A stretch of DNA of 64,000 nucleotides from Lytechinus pictus (taxonomy: Eukaryota > Echinodermata > Echinoidea > Temnopleuroida > Toxopneustidae): assembly GCF_037042905.1 (NCBI RefSeq), contig NC_087251.1, positions 46,634,373-46,698,372 on the forward strand. The letters run 5' to 3'. Below, one piece after another: positions 1 through 13,400 of this stretch. The position numbers and the translations under genes are program-made. Under the pieces are notes generated by a model. That model did not search any database. It was not told the DNA's origin and worked only from the letters and a program-made list of their open reading frames with translations. Numbering within the stretch: the stretch's first letter is position 1; every line of letters starts with the position of its first letter.

Positions 1-150
1 GTACCCGGTAGGAGGAAATTCCTTGAATGCTCGAGTGCCCGATCAAGTCGGGGTAATAATAATAGCAGGGCCCGCTGGGAGAACAGTTTTCGGAACTGAA
101 GTGGCTACCCTGGGTAAATATGCCATTATTATTATTATTATAACAATAAT
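1..150 (+). mobile_element. SINE 3' part, cut by the window start
   Basis: GGTAGGAGGAAATTCCTTGAATGCTCG, CGGGGTAATAATAATAGCAG and a (TTA)n end resemble the body and tail of the tRNA-derived SINE at 4796-5085 and the tails at 48915 and 62488. The head is outside the window. Confidence 0.45.
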
Positions 151-1450
151 AGAAATAATAGATTTGTTGATTAGTCAGGTTTGCTGAACATCCGGATTTT
201 CGAATCAGTTCTACAGCTCAAATTTATGACCTAGTTCATGTTAACCCAATATTTTTTTTTAATTATTTTATGAAATATTTATCATCATATTGTATTATCT
301 TTTATGTTTAAGTGTATTTTGCAACCCTTAATGTCTTCTCATCATGTCACACCAGGCTCTAATCTGCTTCTCCTCTGGTGTCATCCTGGGCCTGAGTCAG
401 ATAGAATCAACTGACCCCTCCAATTTACTGACCAACACCAACAGATAGCCTTTAATCAGGGCAAACTGTTGATATTTTTTAATCTTTATTTTCAACACAT
501 ACCGACTTAATGTTGTACTCCGATGGGTAGTCATAACAATACATGATATGTTTTCTTGTAATACATTTTTGTGTTTGTGCTTAAAACCTGTATGTTATTG
601 CTTTATATACTAACTTGAGTTGTTGTGGTTTGCAATTAACAGCGTTCATTTAAAAAAAATATATATATTTACGCCTTTTCTGTTACCGGGTAATTTACTT
701 CACAAGGTAGTCTTAGCTACAAACTTCTATCCCATAGTATACTCACCTGAAGTGAAGTACTGGGTTTGAGATGGTAGGTGTTTTATCATCAAATGGTTCT
801 ATAATGAGGCTGAAACCTTTTATAAAAAGTATAAATTAATATTATTTAAATGTTCAAACAAGATTGATCATTTATGTTGGAGGGAAACAGAATTATAAAT
901 CTTAATCACAGAGCTTCAACTGATTTACTCACATGAACAATGTATCAAATATTCTCATGGAAAATGAATTTAAACAGATGCATTTGTGATTCCTTTTGAC
1001 TCAGGCCTCTACATGCCATCTAGTTGGCTTGCATTCATATACTTTATGTTAGGTTTAATGAATGAAAAAAAAGAAGTACAATCTCAAGAGAAAGGTGTGC
1101 AGTTTAATTCAGTTTTGTAAATATATCTACATCCACAGGAAATTGAGAGAATCTCTGAACAATCTTCTTATACTTCTTCCAGTAATGTGCATCAACCGCC
1201 AAGGGATATACTTGCGAGAAACTTGGTTGTCTCTCAGCCGATTAAACATATAATTGCTCGTAGCATAGCTAAATGAAGAATTAATCAGAAACAATTTACA
1301 GATTGCTCTAATATTTTGAGTTTTAGTTTCAGACATCTCTGACTCACATCTTGAAGAAGCCTTAATGAGACCATTTTCTCGGGCATACCATTCCACAAAC
1401 GAATAGCGTTTGACCTTTCCTGAGCACACACATTCGAGATAATTTCTTAC
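151..1450. other. XPD intron, no exon found
   Basis: The next XPD exon (expected to begin with the FTIIIEPF block) was not found here, so it must lie left of the window. The 1127-1500 stretch has decayed reading frames that could be an old LINE C-terminus ([12 protein letters not shown] in one frame), which is too weak to call. Confidence 0.5.
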
Positions 1451-4400
1451 CTTTTGTGTAAGTGCTGACCAGCGTAGCAAAACTTGCAACACCCAGTAGA
1501 GGAGACATGTTATCCTGGAGGTCAGTTAGCTCCAATGTACGCAACAAAGAATGCAATCGTTCTGCACAGAATCTGCATTGAAAACAAACCAAATCAACTA
1601 CTGTCAAACTGACCACAAGTTTCCCTTGAAATGCAGTTTCTAAATGGAGTTGAACAAAAACAGCATAAGAAAAAATATTTGCATGTAACCCATTAAATCA
1701 ACAAAGCCTCAAAAACAAATCAAAAGTGAATCATCAAACATGAGAATGTTGAGAGGTGTACTGTTGGAGAAAAAGGCAGATTTTTTTTTGTTGGATTGAA
1801 TTATATATATAGTTCTTATTCCATTCTTTTATTTCATTTCCATTCAAAACATAATACAAAGTAATACAAAGTAATACAAATCAAGTACAATTTTACAGAA
1901 GGGCATTCTTACTTCGTAAAAAAAACAGAAAAAACAGTATAAAATAGAGCATAAATGGAAATGGAAAATAGTCTCCATTTAAAAAAAAAAAATAAATCCA
2001 TGATTTAACAAACATATCACACTTTAATATCACATGATAAAAAACAAGAAATGACTACAGATTGACTTTTTGAACAGAAACTGAATACATTGATCCCACT
2101 TAACAGAATTTTTTTATCAAGGATAAAAAATACATTGAAAAAGAAATATGTCTGGAAAATGAAATGGTGAAATAAAATTGAATTTTTCTTCACCTACCTT
2201 AGAGGTTTTCTTTCTATGCACACTTTGGAGAAGACATCTTTGAGGAACGATGCTGGTGTCTCCGAGATGACATGCTGGACCCTTAATCTTGTCTTCATGT
2301 ATTCTACAAACCGCTTCAAGAAACCGATGAAATGCTCTGCAGTGCGGATGTTACCGGGCACGGCCTCTGTTCAATGAGAAATCACAAAGGTATCACAGAC
2401 ATTGGTTAATATTGTGGAGCAGGGTTCGCATTGATAGTTCAACAGGGCAATGTCATTCTTTAATAGGGCACTTAAAGGGGAATCCAACCCAAATAAAAAC
2501 TTGTTTTTATAAGGAAAAGAAAAATCAGACAAGTTGATAGGTAAAAGTTTGAACAATATTGGACAAACAACAAGAAAGTTATGAATGTTTTAAAGTTGTA
2601 AATATTGGTTATCAGTCACTATACCCATGGAGACTTCAAATTGGCCGCATAAGGGATGTCATAGTTATGTAAGGCAAGGACTACTCTTCCATGTACTCCA
2701 ATACATATTATGGCTAAAATGTCATCCCAAAAGTTTTATTTCAAATTATATTTTTCTTTCCTGAGGACATAAAACAATATACCACCTGGGTTATATTTAG
2801 ATTACTGCCCCAGGGGAATGGGTACTTAGGAGAAAACCACAAACCCCTGATAATAAAGTACATGGCCTATGGGAAAGTTGTCCTTGCCCTTTGTCATAAT
2901 TTACTTACCCAGTTGCCAATTTGAAATCTACATAGTATAAGTGATCTCAATTTTAAAGCAGCTATAACTTCCTTATTGCTTGTCTAATTTCTTTCAAACT
3001 TTCACCATTCTGTTTAATTTATTTTTCTCCTTCCCAACACAACATTTTATGGCCAAGGCTGGATTCCCCTTTAAATGAAAGGGAAGGCAGTGCCCACTTT
3101 AGGGGACATCAAAGGCCATTAAATAAGGGCATCACTTATGAAATGTCATTTTCAAAGGGACACACGCACTGGATTACCACAATGCATCAAGACCCCTGGC
3201 AAAAAAGCCCACTTATTTTTCTTTAAGTCTACAAATGCATCAATAGTAAAATGTTATTTTCAAAGGGACACTTGCACTGGATTACCACAAGGTAACAAGG
3301 CCTCAGGCAAAAAAAAGACACTTATTTTGGCCTCAGTCTACACATATTTGGAAGGGCATCAAGGCCATTTCTAAGGGCATGGAGGCCTAAGCATGGGATG
3401 GACTTGGATTAATTTGAGCCCTGGCAGAGGTTTTTTTTTTATTCCTGAACTTTGATGTGTTGAATTAAGTAGTTATATAAAAAAAAACACCAAGGAAAAA
3501 AAAATTGTGCAGACACTTTCTTGACTTGATAACCACAAATAACCCAGAGAATTTCCCTACCCTGTGCCCTTTCTTGTACTCACCCTCTAAAACTTCATCT
3601 GGAAGAACAGGATTACTAAGATGGACATCGGTCTCTCTTGCTCTGCTTGCATCTCTCAGACCATCTACTAGCCTCTGGTATTCTTCTCTCAACCGCTGGG
3701 CATCTGTGTCTTTGATACTGTTGACAATAAAGACAGAAAATCACAGTGATACCCAGTTCTCACTGTCACGATTCATGTGACGATTGAAGCTCCAATCTAA
3801 ATCATGGAGTTATCATCGCGGTTGTGTGATCCAGACCTGCCAACCTCTGGGAATGAAAAACTGTATTCTGTGATAAAAAAGTGTAGTTTTCCCCAAAAAA
3901 GTGTATTTCATAAAGAAATGTGTGGCGCACTCGCTCATCGCGGCGCTTAAGCTACATGCAAGCTAAAATGCGCACTGCTCTTGCAGATGAAAAAAAAAAA
4001 ACATTTAAACATGTGTATATCTCACCCTGGTTTTAACAAAATGCTTGAAAAAAAAACAAGTTACCTGAAATTACATTGATCCTAATAACCATATTTGTCT
4101 ACGTTTTATGAAATACAGACATATAGAGATGATTTTTCTCAATAAATTACGATTTTGTAAATTTTTTATTTTTTTTATTTTTTATTTTTTTACAAAAAAC
4201 ATATTTTTAAAAGAAAAAACGTACTGCCGTATTTTGGTTGCAAAAACGTACTAAATACGCCTAAAACGTAATGGTTGGCAGGTCTGGTGATTTAATCAAA
4301 TCTTGAGGTCAGTCGTGGCGATTTTTCTGATTGCAGAAAGTTTTGGACAGCTCAAAAATCCTTCGCAATCAGCTACAAAAGACCAATTTAACGGATCACA

Positions 4401-7400
4401 TGACAGTGAGAACAGGGTATTAGGGCTTTAAACACGGTTTGATTTGAATAGTTCTCCGAGAGGTTGTCAGGAGGGGTGTAGATGCAAGAAATGTTCAGGG
4501 TCCGTAACATAAAGTTTAATGATTGATTGCAGGGCTGATTTTTAAGATTGATCATATACAATAATCATTGGAATCAATTGTAGATATCAACCCATGATCA
4601 ATTGCTAAGCTTTGTGTTACGGGGCCAGATGTCCAACAGGAGAGCCAGGAAGAAGGCAAGGGCCGCCTCTGATTCTGTGCTAACCTCTTACATCTGTACA
4701 AAGTGATCCAGAGACTGTCATTCCAGAGTAGTCTTGTCCAGCTACTCAAGGCGAAGGAATGTCATTGCTTAGTGAGATACGCCATCATCTAACGAGATGG
4801 ACGCATCTTGGTCTAGTGGTTAAGACTTTCGTCTTTCAATCTGAAGGACATGGGTTTGATTCCAAGCCATGGCGTGTTTTCCTTCAGCAAGAAATTTACC
4901 CACGTTGTGCTGCACTCAACCCAGGTGAGGTAAATGGGTACCGGCAGGAAATAATTCCTCAAAAAGCTGTGCGCACCGGAATCTGTAGACTAGCTTAGCC
5001 GGGGTAATATAGGAGCGCCTTGAGCACCTAGTAAGGTGGATCTGTGTGCTATATAAATCTTATATTATTATTTATTTATACTTGGATACCGATAACAATT
5101 TCTCACTACTCAAAAGTTGACACTGGCCATACATGATATTTGTTGGCTTACAAGGATTTCTTTTGAAAATATGGGACAATCCCTTTCAATAGGCTTCACC
5201 CATGTGCATTTGAATTTTCAAGAATGAGACTTTTTTTTACTTTTCTCTAGGTGTTGACAAAAGAGAGGCTTAGGTAACATGAGCTGACTTTATGATTTGA
5301 ATAGATACAACTCCCCCCCCCAACACACACACACACACACAAATGAATACTCTCACTCTACAGACTTCTTGATAATGTACTGTACGAGCTGAAATTTTTG
5401 CGGTGGTTTTATTTTCGCGAATTTCGCGAATCACCCATGAACCGCGAAAATAAAACCAACGCAAAAATAAAAACACGCGAAAATAATAGCACGCAAATGC
5501 ATGAGGTCAATATGGTAAAAAAAATACAAGGAAGCCACTGCAGATTGCGCCAGCGCTTAGATCTCTGTACTCCATCGTTGGGCGGCAGTCTCAATCAAGA
5601 TCAACATTACACGCGCATTTGGCGCAAAATACTGACCAGGAACCAATCAAAAGTGTACTCTCATATTCGCTACTTGTATTCATAGTTATAAAAATCTTTG
5701 TGTTACGGTGCCCGGATTTACTTTACGCACAATCCACTCCAATCAACTTCAGAAAACTCCAGTTTTCTGAATTTATCGTCAGGATAAACATTGATGTTTT
5801 TCCCTTCAAAGATACCGTACTAGTATTCTGTATTTTCTCGGCCGTTGTACGGTATATGTTTCAGTATTGTAGCTCGATGCGTACGTGAGCTGTACATTGT
5901 CATCGCCATCGTCTCCAACACAAGTTCCCGTAGAATTCATAATTTTATGTTGTGTGTCATTTTCCTTTCATGAGGGAAGGTACAATTTCTAAGTTTAATG
6001 GTATTTTCCTTTGGAAATATTTTCAGCAACTTATTTTAGTCTTAGACTTATGCATAGATATGCATGATATGGGATGACTGAGTTGCTGTACGTGAGAGTG
6101 ATCGTAAAGGCTCTGACTGGGTGACTTTCAAGCGCGAAATTAACAACACGCGAAAATGTCTGATGGGTAGCAATTTGCGAAAATATCTGTACGCGGAAAT
6201 ATCAGCTCGTACAGTATTCTGATTTAACATATTCAATGAATATTGATATTCGTGTCACAACCTTAAGGCAGTCTAGAGGAGCATTTCATGAAACACATAG
6301 TCAAAGATCCTCACTAACCATTGTAATAGATTACTGCAAATCCTTGCATCTGATTGGCTGAGAGCAAATTAACCAGTGAAAATCTCTGACAAAACGTTTC
6401 ATGAAATGGTCCCTTGGTCTCAACATCCACTATCTTACCGATTGATATGTCTGGTGAGGGAATCCAGATTCTGGCTACTCTTATCAAGCGTTTTTCTGCT
6501 GATGTTCACACTCATAGACTCTATACAGACATTATCTGTAAGGAGTAGAATAACAAACAGACATTTCAACATGTTAAAGCTATGCAGCAAACGGTGATTT
6601 CATGAGAAAGTCTCGAAAATAAAGGTTGTCATCATGTCAAAGCAGATACAAATCTGGTAAATTTACATAAACACAAATCTGTAAAATCATGAAATATCGA
6701 AATCTAAGCTAAGAATTTATCGCACTGAAAATCACCGACACAGATAAGCCCTTGTGGGACAGAACATTGTTATTGCTAGGGAAAAGACCCAACACTAGGC
6801 TGGAATGTCATTATTTGGTTAATTTCTCAGGTATTATACATTTTCTACCAGAATGATTAAGAATATAGTTTTATGTTCAATCATACAAACACTTGCTTTA
6901 TAAACCTGACAGACTACACACTTAATTGAAATTTATTTCATGATCAGAATGACAGAATAAATTACTGTTTTGTTCTTCATACTTTCAACAAGATATGTTC
7001 TCGAGATAAACTGACCTTCAATAACGCTAACCTTGCTTGAATTTACATAATTAACATAATAGGCCTACACCATAAGTAAATGATGAAAGCAAGACAAGCA
7101 TCAACATACCAATGTTATGAGCTTCATCAAAGACAACACAAGATTGCTTGGAGAGTTCTTTGGAGACTTGTTCAGCGATCTTAGGATCCAAAAGGTAGTG
7201 ATAGCTATAAACAATGACGTTAGCATGAGATATCTGGAGCAAAGGAAATAGAAAATAGGTTAAAACGTAATTTGTAAGGATACCCTTTTAATGTAACTTC
7301 TTGAACAGTAGGGGAAGTCGGGGTAAGTTGTGACACTTTTTGCTTTTTGCATGTTACAATTGATATGATTAATGATCTTGTAGAAATAAGTACCTTGCCT

Positions 7401-10400
7401 TAAAATCTAATTCTTCTGAAATATTTTTCACCTATATATAACTTTCTACCCCCACACTGAAAGTCACTGTCACCTTTGAAAAAATAGATGTCAAATGGCT
7501 CAACTTGCCCCATCTGTGGGGTAAGTTGAGCCACCTTCTGGGGTAAGTTCAGCCACAAAAACTATAGGGGAAGGCGGGGTAAGTTGAGCATAGGGGCAAG
7601 TTGAGCCACCACCCCCAGGCCAATAATGAATGGGTCAGACATTGTGGTGGTGTCATGTATTGATGACCCATTGCATAACCCTTAACCCCACCACATTGTT
7701 TTCAACTTTGAAACAAAAAGTAATTTTTAGAGGGAAAAATACACATTTTAGCAAAAAATGTAAAAAAGGGTGTGAAATAGATAAGTGCTTTTTACTCGCA
7801 CACATCTTTGAATATAATAAAGAAATAAGAACAAAATTGTTAGTCCAGGTATGGATTCTCATTCTTGTCATAGTCTTTTAGATGATGGATGCATAAGAAA
7901 TGTGTGGATGTGCATTAAGTTCGGACTGGGGTAATTTGAGCCAGCCAACATGGGGCAAGTTGAGCCATAGTAATTCTTATGGTAATGTATAATAATAATT
8001 TTAAAAACCTTAAAAACCATTGATATGCAGGCAGAAAGGAGCAAATTCACATGACAATTCTTTTACTTTTAGAGAATGTTAGTATTTATAGAGAATTAGC
8101 AAGTAAAAAGACTTAAAATAAAAAGTTGACATGATGGCTCTTCCCGCATACATTTTGTACATAGTTTTTGTGGCTCAACTTGTTGAGCCATTTGACATTG
8201 TTTTTTTCAAAGGTCACAATGAATTTCAGTGTGGGGGTAGAAAGTTATACATAGGTGAAAAATATTTCCCAAGAATCAAATCGAAAGGCTAGGTACTTAT
8301 TTCTACAATATTATTAGTCATATCAATTCTAACTTGCAAAATGCAAAAAGTGTCACAACTTACCCCGCCTTCCCCTACTATGTACAAAATGTATGGGGGA
8401 AGAACCACCATGTCATTTTTTTTTATTTAAAGTCTTTTCACTTGCTCATTCTCTATAAATACCAACATCCTCTTAAAGGAAAAGAACAGTCGTGTAAATT
8501 TGCTCCTTTCTGCCTGCATATCGATGGCTTATAAGGTTTGTTTCTTTTTTATACACATTACCATAAGAATTACCATGGCTCAACTTGCCCCATGTTGGTT
8601 TGCTCAACTTACCCCGCCTTCCCCTATACATTTCTAATCATGGGCAATGTTATTTACAAGAAGTTTAAGTTACTTTTCAAAATAAGTCAAACAACATCAT
8701 ACATCTAACATCTTCCTATTATACAGGAAAGATGTATTCATTACACCGAATTTGATTATCAACCATAACCAGGACAGGCTTTTTTCACCTCCTGGTGGTT
8801 TTAGGATTTTAAACTTAAAACATAAAACTTAAAACTTAAAGCGTACATTCTATTTTTTTTAATAATATGCAGAATTTTGTCCGCAATTCGTACTCATTCT
8901 CTCAATATTTGAAATGAAGCGCATGTATGCATTTTAGAAGCTACTAATTTTTCCCCAAAAGAGGGTTTGAGCCAGTTCGTTAATTCATGTGCACTGATTT
9001 TAGAGGCACAGACCCTGCGCAAAGCACATACACGCAACATCTAAGTCGGGTCTTTGACCCGAACGTGCCATTTCAGAGAATTTATAGTACACTATGTATA
9101 GTTTGAGCCAGTTCGTAAAATCAAAGGAGGGGGTTGAGCTGGCTCGTAAAATTCAATTTCAATTCAATTAAACAATGGTCTTTATTGATAATAAAAAGAT
9201 TAAATATGCTCTTATTCTTTAAATCATACGAATTTTGATCTGAAATTTGGCAAATCAATAGAGTGAATCAAGTGCTTTCAGAATATGCAAGAAATAAATT
9301 TCAAAAATTTGACAGAAAATAATAGGTTTGAGCCGGTTAGTAAAATCACTGACGATACGTGGTAATGAGTTCTTACCGTGTATCTGGCTAAGAAATAAGG
9401 GCACCATCCATGCTCTCTGCCTATCTCTTTTAGGTCATCAAGACTGTATGCACCAGGTTGTATTGGGACGTCACGACCACTGGCATCAAACTCCTGTTAA
9501 GAAAATTATACTTTGGCATCATCGTTTTGTCAATCGTACGTTTTAAATAAGTCTATAGATTATTCTACTTTTAGAAGTTAAATCTTTGGAGATCACAAAA
9601 ATGTGTTTCAGTTTGCCGGTATTTGACTTAAAAGTTGAAGACGACACGTGCCTTGTGTATTCTGGAGGGTGTTTCACAAAGGTTAAGCACTTAAATTCCA
9701 AGTTACATGCAGTTTAAAAGACATCATCGCATGGTCAAATCATGTGAAGAGGATGTGGACTACTGCGTATTAATCAATGATTTCATTCCGCGTTATATTA
9801 TCACGAGCGTATCAGCATTTAACCCTTAACGTGCCATGAACACATATCTGTGCATCCACTGGAGTGCCACGAACACATTTTCGTGCGATGGTCATACAGC
9901 TATTGTTATGCCTATTGCATTCTGAGGAGTGCATTGCATGCATGAGTGATTCCATTGTTCAGTTCAGCTTATGGTCAAGAGGTTTAACATTATTGTCTCA
10001 GGAGTGATTCCCTTTTTTTACATAAATAAAATAATTAAATATACTCTCTGAAAAAAATTGGCACTCGCTGATTACAGTGAATGGCACATTAAGAGTTAAG
10101 CACGACTCTAAATTAAACTTAATTATTTTTGCAACATTCCCCCTGGTCTGATATAATTGATAACTTGGGCAGCTGTTCGTTGACTTACAACATGCGCGTA
10201 TCCAGCATCAGATCCTACAAAGCATATCTTGGGCCCAATTGTCTGGGGACAAATAGTGACTCTATTATGCTTGTGCATGGATGGGCCCATACATTTCTTT
10301 GTCCTAGTTGATGCTGGATACACTAGTGACAAATGGTTGATTTTCGTAGATTCAAGCATGTACGGCCATGATCTTTAGGATGCTTTCTTGTCATATTGGC

Positions 10401-13400
10401 CCGAATTCACAAAGGTGGTTTTGAAAACCCACGATTGAATCCACGGTTTATGCAGATTTCCTATATAAATTACGCTTAATTTAACGCGTGTCAGGCGCGT
10501 GTATAAAAAATGTCCAATGCTGATGCGCGCTTTTGTCACAGTGCGCCAAATTGACGCCCGTTGCCGTGGTTATCCACGCTATTTCATTCATGAGTCCACA
10601 GTTTTTATACATGAGTCCACTCTTCAAACAGTGGACTCAAGAATAAAATAGCGTATCTAACCATGGTAACAGGCGTCAATTTGGCGCATTGTGACAAAAG
10701 CGCGCATCAGCATTGGACATTTTTTATATACGCGTTAAATTAAGCGTAATTTATACAGGAAATCTGCATAAACCATGGACTCAACCGTGGGTTTCAAAAC
10801 CACCTTTGTGAATTTGGGCCATTGTGTTTTGAATGATATACATAGAAGCAGAAAATCATCCATCTTGGTAGGTATACGACTATATATCAAAATGTTGCAC
10901 CCTGGGTAATAATCCTTGAACCCTCTGAGCAGAGCGAGCATTGAGCTGGGTCCCATTTCATAAAGACGTGTTACAATAGCAAATGCACAATTTCTGTAAC
11001 AAGTTCACTGTCAGCCAATCAGATCAAATGATTTCAGTAGCTTAAAACTGCCATTGCAAATAAGTTTCATGAAATGGGTCCCAAGTGCTGTTCAAAGCAG
11101 CTGTTGTATACTGCATCAATGCAATCTAACAGCATATTATCTTCAATATCTTTCCACAAAACGATCAATTGTTCCCCCAATTTTTCCTGAACGTGCAAAC
11201 ATACATTGAAGGGTGTTTCAGAAAAAACAAAATCTTAAATTTGACAGATGTGTCACTTCCTTCCTTTTGCGAAAGTTGGGCAGCATACTGGCTTGAAATG
11301 GAATTGACTTATGAAACATGTTCCAGTGCACTATACTTGGCATGCTTGTGTACTGTTACCTCATAGAAGGAGCAGGTAGGCACGGATGGATCGTGCTTCC
11401 GACGCTCTCTGATGTAAGATGCTGTGAGGGAATGGCACTTGCTGTCTACTATTTTACCCAATCTCTCCTGGCTAACCTGGAATATATCACACAAAATATA
11501 TTTTCATATATCCAAGCATGGACGATATAATTGTGAATAATTATGAAATTCAGCTAATTAAAATAATATATGAAAATTATTAATCCATTCAAGCGTGAAC
11601 TTTAAACTAATATTTACCCAACTAGTTTCTAATTAAATCCTGAGAATGAATATGCTGAATGTATGAACATATTAAGTGCATACTGTACTAAGGTATGACA
11701 TAATGTATCTATAAATAATTGTATTTTATGAGATGCTCTTGTACATTGTTTTTATTTTTCATGTATTCATTTACCCTTTCCCTCTTTTCTTTTCTGTCAT
11801 TTTTTCTGTTTAAAAGAAAATGACTGTCAGGTGTTAATTACAATCCATTTTTTCTATTGTATTTTCTAAATATATCATTGATGACCTACTGCATTGAGGA
11901 GCATCTAAATACTTAGCCTTTAAGGGATAATAGCCTAACATCTCTTGAATGATCTCTACACATGGTTTTCACTATGGTATCTTCAAAGTAGACATATTTG
12001 GCTACTTTGTGGGGTTATGCTTGCACTGACCTCGGGATGTATGCATAGGTTCTTTCTGGAGCTGAGAGCAAGGCCGACAAAGTTTGGCTTTTCCCCAGTC
12101 TCCTCTTCAATGAAATCCAACAGTCTTCTCAGTTCTTCCACTGCCTGAGGAAAGGGGAACAGGAACAAAAATAATGTTTCACTTTGATGGAAACAACATT
12201 GCTATTCTTGATATCACTATCATCATGAACACCATCATCATCAAAACAAATACTGCATAGTTTTTGACTGTCTTGCAGAGAGGTCAACTCATTGAAAATG
12301 TTGTCTCACCTACATATCATACTGTATATGCAGCAAATGTACAAATTATCTTGAGACGTTTTTTGTTTACACAATATCAATAATAATATCAATAAATAAA
12401 GACACACAGCAAATAGATCCTACTTTTGTCATTTAAATGAAAATAAAGCTTAGATTGAATAACCATAAAAAGTTATTTTATACCTTTTCAATTTCCGGAA
12501 CTGTTCTCGAGCAGTAGATGAGCTTTGTAAGAGCATTAGGATTGGCCTGAATGTAAGCCACAATGAGAGCGAGAAGAGAAACAGTCTTCCCCGTCCCTGA
12601 TGGCATTTCAAGAACTCCATGACCCTGGAAAGAAAACAAGAGATTCAGATTTAGTTTCTTTATCAGTTTCAATCAGGAGTTTTAAATAAATAGCAATTTA
12701 AATGATTTAAAAACTATGCAATCATTCATAATATTAAACAATATGGTCAATTTATATGAGTTACTATATGCATACTAAACTTGATACTTGAAGTCATATT
12801 ACTACCCTAGCTGTAGCTGAGCCACCATATGAAGCAATACTGCCATAGGCCTATAATGGGTACCCATTTACTTCACCTGGGTTGAGTGCAGCACAATGTA
12901 AGTAAATTTCTTTTCGCAGGAAAACGGCCATGGCTGTGACTCAAACCCTCTGATTGAATGACCAGAGTCATATCCTCTAGAACACAACAACCCACACTAA
13001 GAGAATATGGCATTCTTCGAACATTTAAAATTCTAAACTTAAAGCCTTATCTAATTAAATGAATTCCATTCAAGGACATTTAGGGAATGCCAACCTCAAA
13101 AAAAGTGTTGCAGCACGTTCAAGGATGAATAAAAATTATTTTGGAGGTAAAGCAGTATTTTCAACTCAATAGTCCTTTAAATGTATCCAGTGATGATGCA
13201 AACAGGGGCCCGTCTTACAAAGAGTTACAATTGATCCGATCAATCGCAACTATGGAAAGCCAGCAAAGTCAACATGTAAAAATTCATGTTTGTTCAAAAA
13301 AAATTCTAGATATGAATGAATATCCATAAATTCATTGATTTTTTTGACAATTTGATGTGTTCTCTTTTGTTTACAAAGGACATTTTGCAAATTTCCTGTA

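Noticed and set aside
1127..1492. 121-residue minus-strand frame inside XPD
   Set aside because: It overlaps the end of an XPD exon in another frame. A faint LINE-like string occurs, but too little to call.
4800..4872. Functional tRNA-Glu gene
   Set aside because: Box A and box B are present, but the acceptor stem does not pair and an unrelated body with an AT tail follows, so it is a SINE head.
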